From: Petaurus breviceps papuanus
Taxonomy: Eukaryota > Chordata > Mammalia > Diprotodontia > Petauridae
NCBI GenBank assembly: GCA_028583685.1
Contig: JAMXIF010001164.1
Coordinates: forward strand, 13,467,912 to 13,531,911
Direction of reading: 5' to 3'
DNA: 64,000 bases
Shown piece by piece: positions 32,985-44,385 of the stretch. Both the position numbers and the translations under genes were made by a program. Numbering within the stretch: position 1 is the stretch's first letter; the number at the start of each line of letters is the position of its first letter. The notes beneath the pieces were generated by a model. It was not told the origin of the DNA. It ran no database searches and saw only the letters and a program-made list of their open reading frames with translations.

Positions 32985-33115
32985 CAGTCAGTCAATGCAT
33001 AAAAATTTAGCAAAGGTCCTACTCTGAGCCAGGTACTCTGCTAAGTCCTAGGGATACAAAGAAAGGGGAAAAAATAGTTCCTGCCCATAAGGACCTCACA
33101 GTCTAATGGAAATGT
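32985..33115. repeat. L2-like fragment
   Basis: 'ctactctgagccaggtactctgctaagtcctagggatacaaag' and 'gttcctgcccataaggacctcacagtctaatgg' are close to the mammalian 'tatgtgccaggcactgtgctaag...ggatacaaag...ccctgccctcaaggagctcaca' pattern. Similar traces at 2345 and 36825. Confidence 0.6.
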
Positions 33116-33119
33116 TCCA

Positions 33120-34050
33120 CTACTTTTAAAGCACTTTGTTCATTCAAAATTCTTTCCTCAGAAATAACCCTTCATAGTAGGTAGTGCAACTCCTGAAATT
33201 GATTAACATAAGTCCTAAAAAAACATTTTCCATGTTTTGTTTTTATCTTTTTATCCCCTGTACATAATACAGAATAGGAGCTTAATGAATTATTTCTTTT
33301 AATCTTTAAATCCCCTGAACCTCATGCTGAAAAGGTTCTCAAAAGATGTTTTGCAACTTCCGCTAAATATTGAATAGGTGTTTAATAAATCCTTATTGAG
33401 TATCTGAATTATCTTTGACAAACACATGGAGAACAGCTGCAGTAATAGCAATGAAGGGCTAATGCTGAACTGGTTTGGGTGAAGAGAGAGAGCTGGTTCT
33501 TCTGTATACAGGATAGTGAATTTTTCTTTAATGAATAGACAAATTCTAGAATATATTCTTAAATGGAAGGTTTATGAAAAAAGAAAGGGAAGCAGTGATC
33601 AATGAGAGCCACTATAGTCTCATTTGTTGTCCACAATCACCTACTAATAAAATCAATTATATTTTATTTTCTTGGAAATGACTTAACTTCAAAGCATGAA
33701 AGAAGGTGACACTTTTGAATCACTTACAATCAAAAAAGCAGTCTACAATATCTAGAGTAATAAAACCCAAGCACCTCATTATGACTAGAGAAATACAACA
33801 GAGCAATGAAATTCTTCATCACATTAAGAATTCTGATTGATGTAAGGAAAGTTCACGGAGAAGCCATAATGAAGCTGTCTCTAGCTAACCACTCAACCAA
33901 ACCTGACATTCCAAGATTTGAATGTGATTAAAATATGATGTGTCAGAAACCCTACAACCTAGGCATCTTTATTTGTGCTCTCTGAGCTGAAAGAGATGGG
34001 AATATTTTCAAATAAGGCACATTTTAAATAATGAGGAAAATGAAATAAAA
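33120..34050. other. Anonymous DNA with small L2-like tails
   Basis: Short L2-like 3' tails ('cataatacagaataggagcttaatgaa' near 33262; 'ttgaataggtgtttaataaatcc' near 33370). Otherwise no repeat or gene recognised. Confidence 0.45.
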
Positions 34051-34054
34051 TCTT

Positions 34055-34545
34055 AAACTGGAGCAAAAGTTTTATTTTATTTTATTTTTAATTTATGGAA
34101 TAAAACAAACATCTCCATAACACAATACAACAAAAAGATTGTTGTACAAGAAACTGCAAATTAAATAACAAAGTTATGAAAATTTCTTTTTTCTTCCCTC
34201 CCACCAACTCTAGATATGGTTACCATTAGATACAAATAGGTAGAGATACACACATACATGTATGTATATATGTATGTCAATGTATGTATATATGTATGTA
34301 AATGTAAGTATATATGTATGTGTGTGTATATATATGTTAGTGAAAAATATACATTTATCAGTTCTTTCTCAGGATGCAAATAGCATCTTTCTTCATATGT
34401 CCTTTATAGGTAATTTGGCTATTTATAATAAACAAAATAACTTATTCATTTAAAGTTGTTCTTAAAACAACATTGCTGTTACTGTATGGAATGCTCTCTT
34501 GGTTCTACTCATTTTGCTTCTCATTATTTTATGAGTTAATAGTAT
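34055..34545 (-). mobile_element. L1 LINE 3' UTR fragment, minus strand
   Basis: Plus-strand 'aaacaaacatctccataacacaatac', 'gaaactgcaaattaaataac', 'tttatcagttctttctcaggatgcaaatagc', 'ttcatatgtcctttataggtaatttgg' and 'ttgttcttaaaacaacattgctg' match, as the reverse complement, the 3' UTR of an older marsupial L1 subfamily. A (TATG)n/(TA)n tract at about 34252-34340 has expanded inside it. It is 5'-truncated. Confidence 0.65.
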
Positions 34546-34611
34546 TATTTTGATCTTTGTTTTTGAGATTTAGCATTTATTTATTTTTTTTATTTTAAGT
34601 ATATTTTCTTC

Positions 34612-34848
34612 TGAGGGTAACTAGATGGCAGTGCATAGAATAAGGAAGACTCATCTTCCTAAATTCAAATGCGGCCTCAGACACTAGCTATGTGTTCCTG
34701 GGAAAGTCACTTTATGTTGTTTGCCTCAGTTTCTCATCTGTAAAATGAACTTGAGAAGGAAATAACAAACCACTCTAGTACCTTTGTCAAAAAAACCCCA
34801 AATGGGGTCATGGAGAGTCAGATATGACAGAATGACTCAACAACAAAA
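34612..34848 (+). repeat. SINE-A
   Basis: 'gagggtaactagatggcag', 'gcctcagacactagctatgtg', 'tttgcctcagtttctcatctg', 'gagaaggaaataacaaaccac' and 'aaccccaaatggggtcatgg' with 'gagtcagatatgacag' form a full-length SINE-A. Confidence 0.9.
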
Positions 34849-34849
34849 A

Positions 34850-36110
34850 TGTTTGTTTCTACACTGCTTATCAAAATGCATGATATTCCTTAGTTTATAT
34901 CTTCTATCCCTCAAATAATTCTCCTGTTAACTAGCAATAGTGGTAGTAATGTAATTATACATTTCTCATTCTCCATTTGCCTTTAATAACATGATTTATT
35001 TTGATTTCTTCCCTTTGTAAAAGGCACTCAAGTTGGTGCATCTGGTTGAGGAAGAGGGGTATTTAACAAATTGCAATGGCAGCATTTTAGTCTCATAGGA
35101 CTTGCGCTTAAGGCTGCAGATAAAATTAGCTTAAAGCATTTGCAAGTGCCTTCCTTCAGCAGCTGTTTTCTCCATTCTCAGGCCTCCATTAATAACTCTC
35201 TCTGTTGTTTCACAAGGAAGGCACTTCCCCTCTATGCTTAAAAAATATTTTCAAATCCACACCAACATTATTCCACAAAAGCTTTCGGTAATGAATAGTC
35301 CATGTTTTACAAGGTTTAGCTTTTTCTTCTGTTGTGTGTTTTGGACGGGCGTGGTAATTTATGAAGATCGCTTGCCGACAGCTGTGAAAAACTGCTGCAT
35401 TAATATATATCCACTTTATGGGCAATTTTCTACTTTATCATGTCAGCACTGTGGTGAGCCTGCTTCACAGGACTGCTGGCCAGTTCATCACTCATTCAGC
35501 AGGAGGGAGGAAGGGAGCCTCGCTGGGACTTCATGATAAACACCAAGTGTGGGGCCACAGAAGTCATGACGAAAACGAAGTGAGTCAAAGCTTTGAGATA
35601 AAGGCTAGCCATCAAGAAAAATAAATGAATTATATATAATGAACCAAGTCATAGAGAAAGTCAGACCATCAGCCCTAGAAATGCTCCTAGGAAACATAAA
35701 CTGTGACCTTTAGACATTCATGAGTCCCAACTCCATGAGCTCCAGTCTAGTACTAAGCTCACAAAGGAAGATGACAAAAATTATTCATGAGGTGCATTAA
35801 TATGTATATTTGTATAAGTATTAGTCCAAGGGGTAGAATTTGGTAAAGAAGGGACAAAAAGAGAAGAGCACACATAGCATGAGTTTTAACCTTCTGGGCT
35901 TCACTAAATTAACTATGATTCATCAGAAATAACACACAAGTGCTTGGGATCAATAAATTTTATTCCTGACACTTGTATAATTTTCTGAATAACGGGAAGC
36001 TTATAGAAATAGCATTAGAACAGCATTCTAAGACTTCTATTGACTCATATTCATGGTACATAATCTAGCATTTTAGGTTCCTCTGAGTTCCTTGGTTAAG
36101 CAACAGATGG
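34850..36110. other. Repeat-free block; candidate conserved non-coding element
   Basis: No known repeat is seen for over 1 kb, unusual here. The core (about 35060-35640) has balanced composition, surviving CpGs ('acgggcgtgg', 'gaagatcgcttgccgacag') and motif-dense text: an E-box CAGCTG in 'gccgacagctgtg', AT-rich homeodomain-like 'gcattaatatatat', and a HOX-like TTTATGG in 'ccactttatggg'. Overlapping open frames on both strands (up to 100 residues) show no domain, start context or shared conservation cue. This looks like a regulatory block rather than a gene, but that is inference from text alone. Confidence 0.4.
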
Positions 36111-36119
36111 TTAACACTT

Positions 36120-36285
36120 ATCCATTTTGTAGCCCTATGATTTCAGGAAAATCATTTAAACTCTCACTATCTCATTTGCTTTTCTTATAAAACTGGGGTA
36201 ATACCACATGCTAGAACACAGAAAACAAGCCAGTTGTTCTCCTGAGACCCCTTCTAGTTCTAAGATTTGTTATTTTATAGGAACT
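36120..36285 (+). repeat. Mar1-type SINE
   Basis: 'cctatgatttcaggaaaatcatttaaactctc', 'tcttataaaactggggtaatacc' and 'agaccccttctagttctaagattt' match the Mar1-type core and tail. Confidence 0.6.
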
Positions 36286-36309
36286 AAAACAAAGATTTTG
36301 AACCTGAAT

Positions 36310-36475
36310 CTATCACAGGGTTAGAAAGAACTTTAAGAGACCTGTTATTTAATCCAAACTCCTCATTTCACAAGTGAGAAAATTGAGATCCAAGGCAGTT
36401 AAATAGCACTCAGAGTCATATAAGTAATTTAGTGGCAAAGGCAGAATGTAAACTTATGTCTCATTAATTATCTGA
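36310..36475 (-). repeat. Mar1-type SINE, minus strand
   Basis: 'agggttagaaagaactttaagagacctg', 'aatccaaactcctcatttcac', 'gagaaaattgagatccaaggcag' and 'gtggcaaaggcagaatg' are the reverse complement of the same SINE family as the neighbouring plus-strand copy. Confidence 0.7.
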
Positions 36476-37010
36476 GGGTCTAATATATTTCTATCCCTTT
36501 TCCTGGGATGAAACTGAAGGCAGTATGTAACCCCTTCCACCCCAGAAATTTTTATGTAAGAAGGTTTTCATTCAAAAAGCATTTAATACTCTAAACAAAT
36601 TATCGGCATATTAAAGCATATGCCAGGATATGCTTACTGATATGATATATGTAAATTACTTTATAAACCTTAATATGGTATTTAATATTAGATGTCATTA
36701 TGACCATTACATTGCAGTCATTATTTGAATTATGATAATACAATTAAACTGACTTTTTGTAGTCATGGATTTAGAAAGCTGAAAAAGAAAAAAAAAAACA
36801 ATGGGATCATATAATTATAACTTAATTCATTTAACAAATGCTTATCGAATGTCTATGATGGGCAAATCCATCTACATTACCAGGCAGGAATGGATACCAA
36901 GACATAAGCCAAGTTGAAACAAGATGGACAGGGCATCCAACATGCTGATGACTTCTAATTCAAGAATGAGGTCATCCAGGTAGAAGGTCTCAGAATAAGG
37001 GCAGTCAGGA
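36476..37010. other. Anonymous DNA
   Basis: No gene. A weak L2-like trace ('catttaacaaatgcttatcgaatgtc') lies near 36828. Otherwise featureless. Confidence 0.45.
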
Positions 37011-37011
37011 G

Positions 37012-37656
37012 TGTGGGGCCCAGAATTTAACAAAGGGCAAGCCGAGCAATTACGTGAGTGAAATATCCTTTATTAGCAGGGGCATGCAAACTGGTAACAC
37101 AGGGCTTTATTGGCTTGCTTCCATTTTGTGCCAAAATACCCAGAGCAAGAGGCAACCCACACCTTTCATATCAAGTGTTCCTATGTCTTCTTCTAACTGA
37201 CCTGATAGTACATCATTGGGACCTCTTCTGGCAATCCTGATTAGTAAATATTTTAATGAGGAGGTGGATCAAAATTCCTTGGTTCTTCCCCATTACTTCA
37301 TTATTGGGAAGGGGAGGACTTTGATTAGATCAATTTACAACTAAGGAAAATGGCCTTCAAATGTGGTTAGCCTGGCCCTCTCTGGCATTTAAGGAATAGA
37401 AGTTTAGATGTTTTAAGAAACCCAACTTGCTTCTACCAAACTTGGCCAGGAAAACGTTATCCACCTCAATCCAGCTTTTACTGTTTTGGTCTCTCTTTTC
37501 TTGACCAAGTTGCCCCAAATCTTGATGAGGGAATTAGCAAGGACAAAGGGATCTGTGTCTAAGACTGCCTTTTGTTTATAGGGTAAACAAAAGTTAGGGT
37601 CCCTGCCCAGGTAGATGCCAGTGAGGGCTGGAAGTAGATTTCATTAGTCATTTACA
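37012..37656 (-). mobile_element. Solo LTR fossil, minus strand
   Basis: Read on the minus strand it starts TGTAAATGAC, carries a polyadenylation signal in 'ctgctaataaaggatatttc' and ends 'ttctgggccccaca', the TG...CA layout of a retroviral LTR of about 645 bp. No second LTR or internal region is present. No clear target duplication was found, so edges are approximate. It is a different family from the 15.5/25.9-kb LTRs. Old and decayed. Confidence 0.6.
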
Positions 37657-37859
37657 CCTTTCAAAAACTGCCAGACTTTCAGAAGTTATAGGTCTTAGGA
37701 AACAAATGGATCCACATAGAAATACTGGCAATAAATAATGCAATTAAACATTAATTCACCTCAGAAGAAAGAAGACAATGTTAGCTCCTTCATGGCTTTC
37801 TTTGGGGAGAACTGGAGGATAAATGCAGACACTTTTTACAATCTAGTAGACTTAGGAAA

Positions 37860-38015
37860 GAACATTTAGTCCGATCATTTCATTTTCAAATGAAATGCTG
37901 ATAAATTCAGTTAAGGAAACTGAGGTTCAAAGTAATTAAGGGAATGACCCAAATCACACTGACAGCTAGTGCCTGAACCTGACTTACAGCTCAATATTCT
38001 TTTCCTGTAACACAA
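37860..38015 (-). repeat. Mar1/MIR-type SINE, minus strand
   Basis: 'tttagtccgatcatttcatt', 'gttaaggaaactgaggttcaaag', 'atgacccaaatcacactgacagc' and 'gcctgaacctgacttacagc' follow the reverse complement of a CORE SINE. Confidence 0.65.
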
Positions 38016-39085
38016 TCTTTTCTCACCAGCATGGAGAGGGAGTAAAGGTGATATTAAATGACTGGAAAACTAAGTGGCAGCTATATTGTAGAGAGCTAAA
38101 AAATGCTAGGTTGAGAATTTCATATTAAATCCTTTAGTAGAAGTTGAAACCAAAATATCATTCAAAAATCTTTCAATAGGGATAATGCCCTCCCTTCTCT
38201 TTTAACTTATGGTGACTGAGACAAAAAATCATTTATAGGGAGCCTTAGGGTTAGTCAGAATAGACTATAATGTAATTGTGTTGTGTAAATGTGAATATCA
38301 GATAATTGAATTTTCTAAGAGAACCTTCAGTAGAGCTTTTTTTAATACCATTTTCTACCATAATGAAGGGGCTTAAATTGTATTTGATGTCGAGAATATC
38401 ATATGTCATCTCAGTAGCTAAAAGTTAGGAAGCATCAAGTAAAAAATAATTCCCCTTATTTTGTAGACTAGTATGTCCACAACAGTAAACAGCAATATCC
38501 TTCTTCTCTCTATAAATACTAACATTTAAAAATGTACATTGACAAGTCAGACGCTAATTAAGGAAACTAGGCTGATATTATCAGATTAGTCCTTACATAG
38601 AGAGCTAAAGATTAGAGTTTGAAAAGGAATTGTCAAATGGTCTTCCACTGAAGGAAAGCTTGGTGTCTAATAGATATTTGGGGGTCAGTTGAATTTATGC
38701 ATCAATTACTCAGAAAGGAATGGCTAGCACCCACAACTCTCATTGTTTTCCACCTCACTACAGTCAGCTGACAGTTTACTCATCCCCACTACCCCTCCTC
38801 ACCAACAAATACAAACACATTGTGTTAAAAAGGTTCAACAAATTTTGTTCTGGCTTTTCACATCACAGTTCTCAAAGGCCCTTATCTCTATGTATGGGTT
38901 AGAGAATTCAGATACCCAATAACTTAAAAAAATTATTCCATTTTGACTGGTTATCAATGCCCTCAGGGTAGTCTTTATGATTCGGTTAGTGACCTGAGTA
39001 GCATCTCATTGATTCATTTTTTTAATTTTTTTTTCTAAATAGATATCTACAAAAGCAAAAATGGGAATAGATAATAAAACATAAC
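38016..39085. other. Anonymous DNA
   Basis: No gene or recognised repeat. AT-rich. Confidence 0.5.
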
Positions 39086-39089
39086 TCAA

Positions 39090-39165
39090 GTTCTTGTAAG
39101 ATTAAATGAGATAATGTATTGAAGTACTTACTTAAATAAACAATAACTAGTTATTATCCTAGCAA
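39090..39165 (+). repeat. MIR-type SINE tail fragment
   Basis: 'gtaagattaaatgagataatgtattgaag' followed by 'aataactagttattatcc' is the 3' part of a MIR-type SINE. Confidence 0.5.
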
Positions 39166-39184
39166 AAAATGAATTACTGGAGAT

Positions 39185-39385
39185 GCTTTAAAATGGAGGT
39201 TCTTGACCTGAAGTCCTAAACTTTTAAAAATATAAATATTTTATAACTGTATTTTTAAAAATTGTTTCTTTTGCAGTCCTATTTTTATGCAATGAAAAAC
39301 TTTATTCTGAAAAGTGGTCCACATACCACCAGAATGCCAAAGGAATCCAAAGACAGTCAAAAGATGAAGCACCCTTGTTTTAGAA
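39185..39385. repeat. hAT-like DNA transposon relic
   Basis: 'aatggaggttcttgacctgaagtcc', 'ataactgtatttttaaaaattg', 'ttattctgaaaagtggtccac' and 'ccaccagaatgccaaaggaatccaaag' match an old mammalian non-autonomous hAT-like pattern, shared with the fragment at 30335-30450. Confidence 0.55.
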
Positions 39386-39960
39386 TAAAGTCAAAGCTCT
39401 CTGAATGTCAGGACTTTGTATGAAAGATGTATAATCAGAATTTGTAGGTGGAGTTTTGGGATGATTGGGAGATTAGAACAAGTAAAGACACCATTTTGCC
39501 CCCTTCCCTCTATATGATGTAGAAACCCTCTGATTCACAAAATAATAATAAATAAAAAGCATTTTTTTTTAAAGTGCTAGTGGTAATGCTGGAGCACTTG
39601 TATAAACTGCATATTAGTTACAATTAGAGGCCAGTGTATATAATAGCCTATGACTATAATGCATTTTATTTCAAATCATATTTCGCAGCCACTATGTATT
39701 TTTCCCCCCTGAGGAAGCCAACACAGGAAACTACAATTTCTCAGAAACAGGTCTTACCTCAACAATGAAATAAGAGCATATAGAAAATAGTAAGCTTAGA
39801 GTCAATCAAATAAGCAAATGCAGTAAATGAATGGATATTTAAGTGGAGAGGGTAGGGAAACGACTGGTTTGGGTTGAAAATTTGTTTGATGGAAGTTATG
39901 GCCAAGAGTGTATACATAAAACATTGCCTACTATACAAGAAATGCATCTTTTATAGTCAT
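39386..39960. other. Anonymous DNA
   Basis: No gene or recognised repeat. AT-rich, with an A-rich patch near 39538-39572. Confidence 0.45.
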
Positions 39961-39964
39961 TTAC

Positions 39965-40285
39965 CTTACACTATTCCCTTCATTTGAAATCCTCCCTTTC
40001 TGTCTCTTTATGTGTTTGTATATATTTACACTTAAAACATATGTGTATGTACATACACATATTCATGTATAAATCCACTAGTCTTAATGAGTTTAAGCTA
40101 TTAAATATTTATGTATATGAATATATGTGAACATAGATGTACATATGTGGGTATAAATTTTAAATTGTACCAACTTTTTTGAGCTTATGTACATGTATTT
40201 TATATGAATTATATATTACATACATATATAAATATATAATATGCATGTGTGCATATACATATATGTATACATATACATATTTTCT
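39965..40285. repeat. (TATG/CATA) low-complexity region
   Basis: Multiple short arrays of 'tatgtgtatgtacatac', 'atgtatatgaatatatgtg' and 'acatatatgtatacatatac', with unique sequence between. No gene. Confidence 0.8.
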
Positions 40286-40289
40286 CCTA

Positions 40290-40382
40290 TTTATCCTTCA
40301 AGATTCAGCTTGTGAAGACTTCTCCAAACCATTTTATTCTATCCATCTCCCAAGCTCCTATAATATTTGTTATTTTTAAGTT
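40290..40382 (+). repeat. L2-like fragment
   Basis: 'tccttcaagattcagcttgtgaagacttctccaaacc' and 'gctcctataatatttgtt' resemble the L2 3' segment 'caaggctcagctcaaatgccacctcc...'. Short and diverged. Confidence 0.4.
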
Positions 40383-40900
40383 TTCTTAGCTTTCAATTTG
40401 CATATGCATGTGTTTCTAGCTTATTACTCCTCAGTAGTAGAAGGTAAAGGAGTAGAGGACTGCAGGTGGAAGTCATTATGTATTGTGTGATGCATAATTA
40501 ATCTAGAGATCGAATGAGAGTTTGTCAGAAAAGAAGAATGACTAGTCAGAAATGGATCTTGGGGGAAGGAGGGTAAGTTTGGAAAGAAATAAACTGGACA
40601 GTCAAAATATAGATGAATCACAACGGAAGAAAGAAAACAGAAGTCTGTCATCTAGAATCCAAGGAATCAGTCATTAGTGTAAAGCACATGTATACCATAC
40701 AGGAAGAAGACAAGTTACTACAAGATTATAATCCATACCTCTCCACATTTTAAATATGGGTTTGTAGTCCACATGCTGGGCCATATGTTTGGAAAAGAAC
40801 ATTCCACCAAGGATTTGAAAGGGAATAGTCTCAGAAGACCAAGATGATGTGTTTTGTCCCTTATCTCAACTAAAGCAAGCTCTTCACAAAATGGTTTCTC
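40383..40900. other. Anonymous DNA
   Basis: No gene or recognised repeat; this is the pre-insertion DNA left of an L1 insert. Confidence 0.5.
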
Positions 40901-40917
40901 AATAGATATCTGCTCAA

Positions 40918-41509
40918 GCTCTTTTTGTGGTGGCCAGGAACTGGAAATTGATGGAATGCCCATCAATGAGGGGATAGCTGAACACATTGTGGTATATAAA
41001 TGTAATGGAATACTATTGTACTATAAGAAATGAGGAGCAGGCGGACTTTAGACAAAACTGGAAATACTTACATGAACTGATGCTGAGTGAAGTGAGCAGA
41101 ACCAAGAGAGCATTGTACAGAATAACAGCTACACTGTGTGATAATTAACTATCACAGACTTGGATCTTCTCAGCAATGCAATGATATAAGACAATTCCAA
41201 AAGACCCATGATGGAAAATGCTTTCCATATCCAAAGAAAGAACTATGTATCTGAATGTAGATCAAAGCATATTATTTGTTCTCTTTGCTGCTGTTTTGTT
41301 TCTTCTTTCTCGTGGTTTCTCCCAATGGTTCTAATTCGTCTTTAAGTGTGACTAATGTGAAAATATGTTTAATATGAATGTATATGTAGAACTTATATCA
41401 GATTGCATACTGTCTTGGGGAGGGGATAGAGGAAGTAGGAAAGGGGAGAAAATTTAAAACTCAAAAGATTATGAAAGTGAGTGCTAACAACTAAAAGTTA
41501 ATTAATGAA
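40918..41509 (+). mobile_element. 5'-truncated L1 LINE with perfect target duplication
   Basis: It starts inside ORF2 at 'gctctttttgtggtggccagg' and runs through 'attgatggaatgcccatcaatg', 'gaatactattgtactataag', 'gtgaagtgagcagaaccaag' and the 3' UTR ('tgtcttggggaggggatag', 'ggggagaaaatttaaaactc'). The 17-bp duplication 'aatagatatctgctcaa' is identical at 40901-40917 and 41510-41526. A perfect duplication points to a comparatively recent insertion. No protein is made from this 0.6-kb tail. Confidence 0.95.
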
Positions 41510-41699
41510 AATAGATATCTGCTCAATTTGGATTATTAATCAATGAGCATATTTTTTTTTCTTTATTAGACTCGGTGGTGAGTTTTAATCTTAGCATTCC
41601 CAGTTTGTGTGGATCTAATATAATTATATTTAAATATAACTTCACAGGGAAACCAGCACAGAGGCACTCAGCTTCAAAGTCAAGTTTAAGATATCTTAG

Positions 41700-41897
41700 G
41701 AACTGATGGCTGAAAATATCAATGTCACTGGATTATAGATCAAAAGACGTTGGTTTGAATTCCTGTTCTACTATTTCCTAGCTGAGAGATTGTGAGTAAG
41801 CTTACTTCATCTCTCTGGACATATTTCCACTTTTTTTTTTCAGTGAGACATTTAGATAGATGATATGTCATTCCCCTTCCAACTGTAAATGTTATCA
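41700..41897 (+). repeat. Mar1-type SINE
   Basis: 'ggattatagatcaaaagacgttgg', 'gaattcctgttctactatttcctagctgagag', 'acttcatctctctggacat' and 'atgatatgtcattccccttccaactgtaaa' follow the full order of the Mar1-type SINE. Confidence 0.7.
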
Positions 41898-42760
41898 TCC
41901 TATCAGTGCGGATAAACACATTTTCAAAGTCATTTCTTTTGTGGTGAGTAAAATGAAACAGGCAATCTGAAGCATGTTTTACTGAAGTCAATAAAACAGT
42001 ACATTAACATATAGCTGTTAATAAACTGGATTTCTCCAGTCACCCCTTCAAAGCCTGAGATCTAGATGGTACAGGAAAACAAACAAACAAGCAAGCAAAG
42101 AAACATTTTTGAGATACAGGAAAGGGGGGGGGTGGTTGTGGGAAGTCTTTTGATTGGCTGCAGTGAGGGAAAGTAGGTTGCCCTTTAGGCTTTGATGATT
42201 ATGGCCCTCTGACAATTAAGGAATGTTCATTGTTTCATGGGATTCAACTGTCTAGTAATCTTCACTAAAAAATCAGAACCACCTAAATTGGGATAACTCA
42301 AGTTAGCCATCCCTTTGGCATGACCAAACCATCACTATTTTTTTTTAACAATGAAAAACAAAACCAGGATTGTTCCTTGGAAAAGATCTCAGCTTCAGGT
42401 TCTACTTATAGTAAACAAAACAGGGGTTTCAAAGTTAAACTATTTAGCAAGTAAATGTCTAGGGATCTAGGAGTATTCACATTATTCAACCATGCCTAGG
42501 ATGAGAGAAAACAAATTTTTTAGCTAAACTGAGAAATGTAATTTAACAGAATGAGAAATTATAGAATAAAATTGGTTATTAAATGATACAGCAGAATCTT
42601 AATTTCCTGCTTACTCTTAGTCTAATTACATTGTAGTTGCTTTAGCAACTTGTTTCTATATACACATAAAGGTTAGGAATGGGGGTAATGACTGGATCTT
42701 TCACTTTATTGGCTTGGGAACTCCCAGGAAAATCAAAATTCTTTATGAAATGAAGTTACT
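41898..42760. other. Anonymous DNA
   Basis: No gene. A short (CAAA/CAAG)n run near 42078-42105 and a G-run at 42125-42133. No recognised repeat family. Confidence 0.5.
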
Positions 42761-42764
42761 ATTT

Positions 42765-42905
42765 TCCCTGCAATTTATAGTTTCAGAGCATCACCATTCA
42801 GAAGTTAACCAACTTGTCCAAGGTGACATAAATGGCATGTATAAGAAGCAGAATTTCAAGCCAAATCTTTCTGTCTACAAGGTTACTTCCCTATATACTC
42901 TCCAT
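42765..42905 (-). repeat. MIR-type SINE fragment, minus strand
   Basis: 'gaagttaaccaacttgtccaaggtgacata', 'agcagaatttcaagccaaatc' and 'ggttacttccctatatact' are the reverse complement of a MIR-type head and core. Confidence 0.55.
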
Positions 42906-42924
42906 ATTGTCTATTTTCATAGAC

Positions 42925-43345
42925 ATATTAAGTAAATATGTTAATTTTGTTTAGCCTCACTTGGTAATGCTGAAATATGTGTGTACATGTATATGCATAT
43001 ATGTGTACAAATACACATATGTGTGTATACATACATGTGCACGCATCTTTACATGTATATATGTTTGTGTGTTTCTGTATATGTGCATATATACTTATAT
43101 ATCTATATACACAGCAAATGTATGTAAATTTTGTTTTAATTTACTAATGCAAATATATCTGCATATGCATGCGCATATATAAATAGTATATGTATATATT
43201 TATGTATACACTTATCTATCTATACATACACATTAAGTAAATATGATATATGTAAATGTTATTTAGCCTAATGTATTTGTATATGTTTATGCATGTGTAC
43301 ATATGCATAAGTATACATATGTATCTATGTAATTTTTTTCTGTCT
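42925..43345. repeat. Compound minisatellite with (TATG/CA)n tracts
   Basis: A block of the form 'attaagtaaatatg' + 'ttaattttgtttagcct' occurs near 42928, in a diverged form near 43113 ('aaatgtatgtaaattttgttttaa') and again near 43232 ('attaagtaaatatgatatatgtaaatgttatttagcct'). Each is followed by alternating TATG/TG/CA repeats. This is a three-unit higher-order repeat with unequal spacing (about 185 and 120 bp). Confidence 0.65.
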
Positions 43346-43985
43346 ACATAACTGTTATGTGTCCAAAACATCACATTTCTGGTGCCCCCCTAACCAATTC
43401 CCAAGTGAATGCATGAGAATCTAGGGTCACTACTACTAGAATCTGACTGCATTTATAAGATATGCAATGCTTGTACATCTATATTCTCAACTTACAAATT
43501 TGACAAATGCAAATTCTATCTGACATGCAAAATTTTCAGAAGGGAAATCTTTTTGCCCTTTATTTATTTTGGAAACCCAGGTTCTCAGTAGCAAGATACT
43601 CTCCTTTCATAGTCTTTCCAATGCACTCATTAAAGAGTGGGTAATGTGTCCCTTAGGAAGTATTTATGTTTAGGGGTTAGAAGGAGAAAATATATTGCAG
43701 ACTTTGTCTAGGACACATTTAGAGATATTAAGGAAATAGATGAAAATGATGGCATTAAAATGGCATAGGATCTCCAAAGGATTAGGAAGTTTCCCATGAC
43801 AGGATCAGCATGCAGAGATAAAACATATTTTCACTTACTCTTCATGTTGATTTCACATATATCTGTGATCCTTATGATTCTAGACCAACGATTTCCACAG
43901 TCTGTTCCCTAAAATGAGTGACATGATTTGCTTAAAGAGGAATTAAACTTGCATGAATGTCCTATTTTCAAGTCAAGGAGTAATC
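43346..43985. other. Anonymous DNA
   Basis: No gene or clear repeat. Confidence 0.45.
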
Positions 43986-43989
43986 AGAA

Positions 43990-44385
43990 TGATGCATTAG
44001 GAATGTTGGATATTGGTGTGAGGGATGGATGGGAAAAGAGAGACTTCAGGAAGTTCAGCCTGAAAGCTAGCATGACACTTTAGATGAGAAGAAAGAGGGA
44101 TCTAAACTAGGATGATTTTTGAGAAAATGATCAGAAGACAAATGAGCCATTTACTAGAGGTAGAGGGAATAGTCCCTTGAAGGGGTTATAGATTAGAGCA
44201 ACATAAGCTGAGCTATATTGCAAGAAAAGTAACCTTGCATTTTATACAGGATAAGTTGTAAAGAAGAGAGACTAGATGCAATGAACAGGCTATTCTGATA
44301 GTCCATTGAAGAAATAATGAAGACCTGAGCTAGGGCACAAGCAATGGAAATGGAAAAAGAGGGAGATAGATTCAGTTTCCAGCTA
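43990..44385. repeat. L2-like LINE fragment
   Basis: 'gagactagatgcaatgaacaggctattctgatagtcc' and 'aatgaagacctgagctagggcacaagcaatggaaatgg' and 'gagggagatagattcag' match the L2-like pattern seen at 1.4-3.0 kb ('accagttaggaggctattgcaatagtcc ... atgagggcctgaactagggtgg'). Old. Confidence 0.55.
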
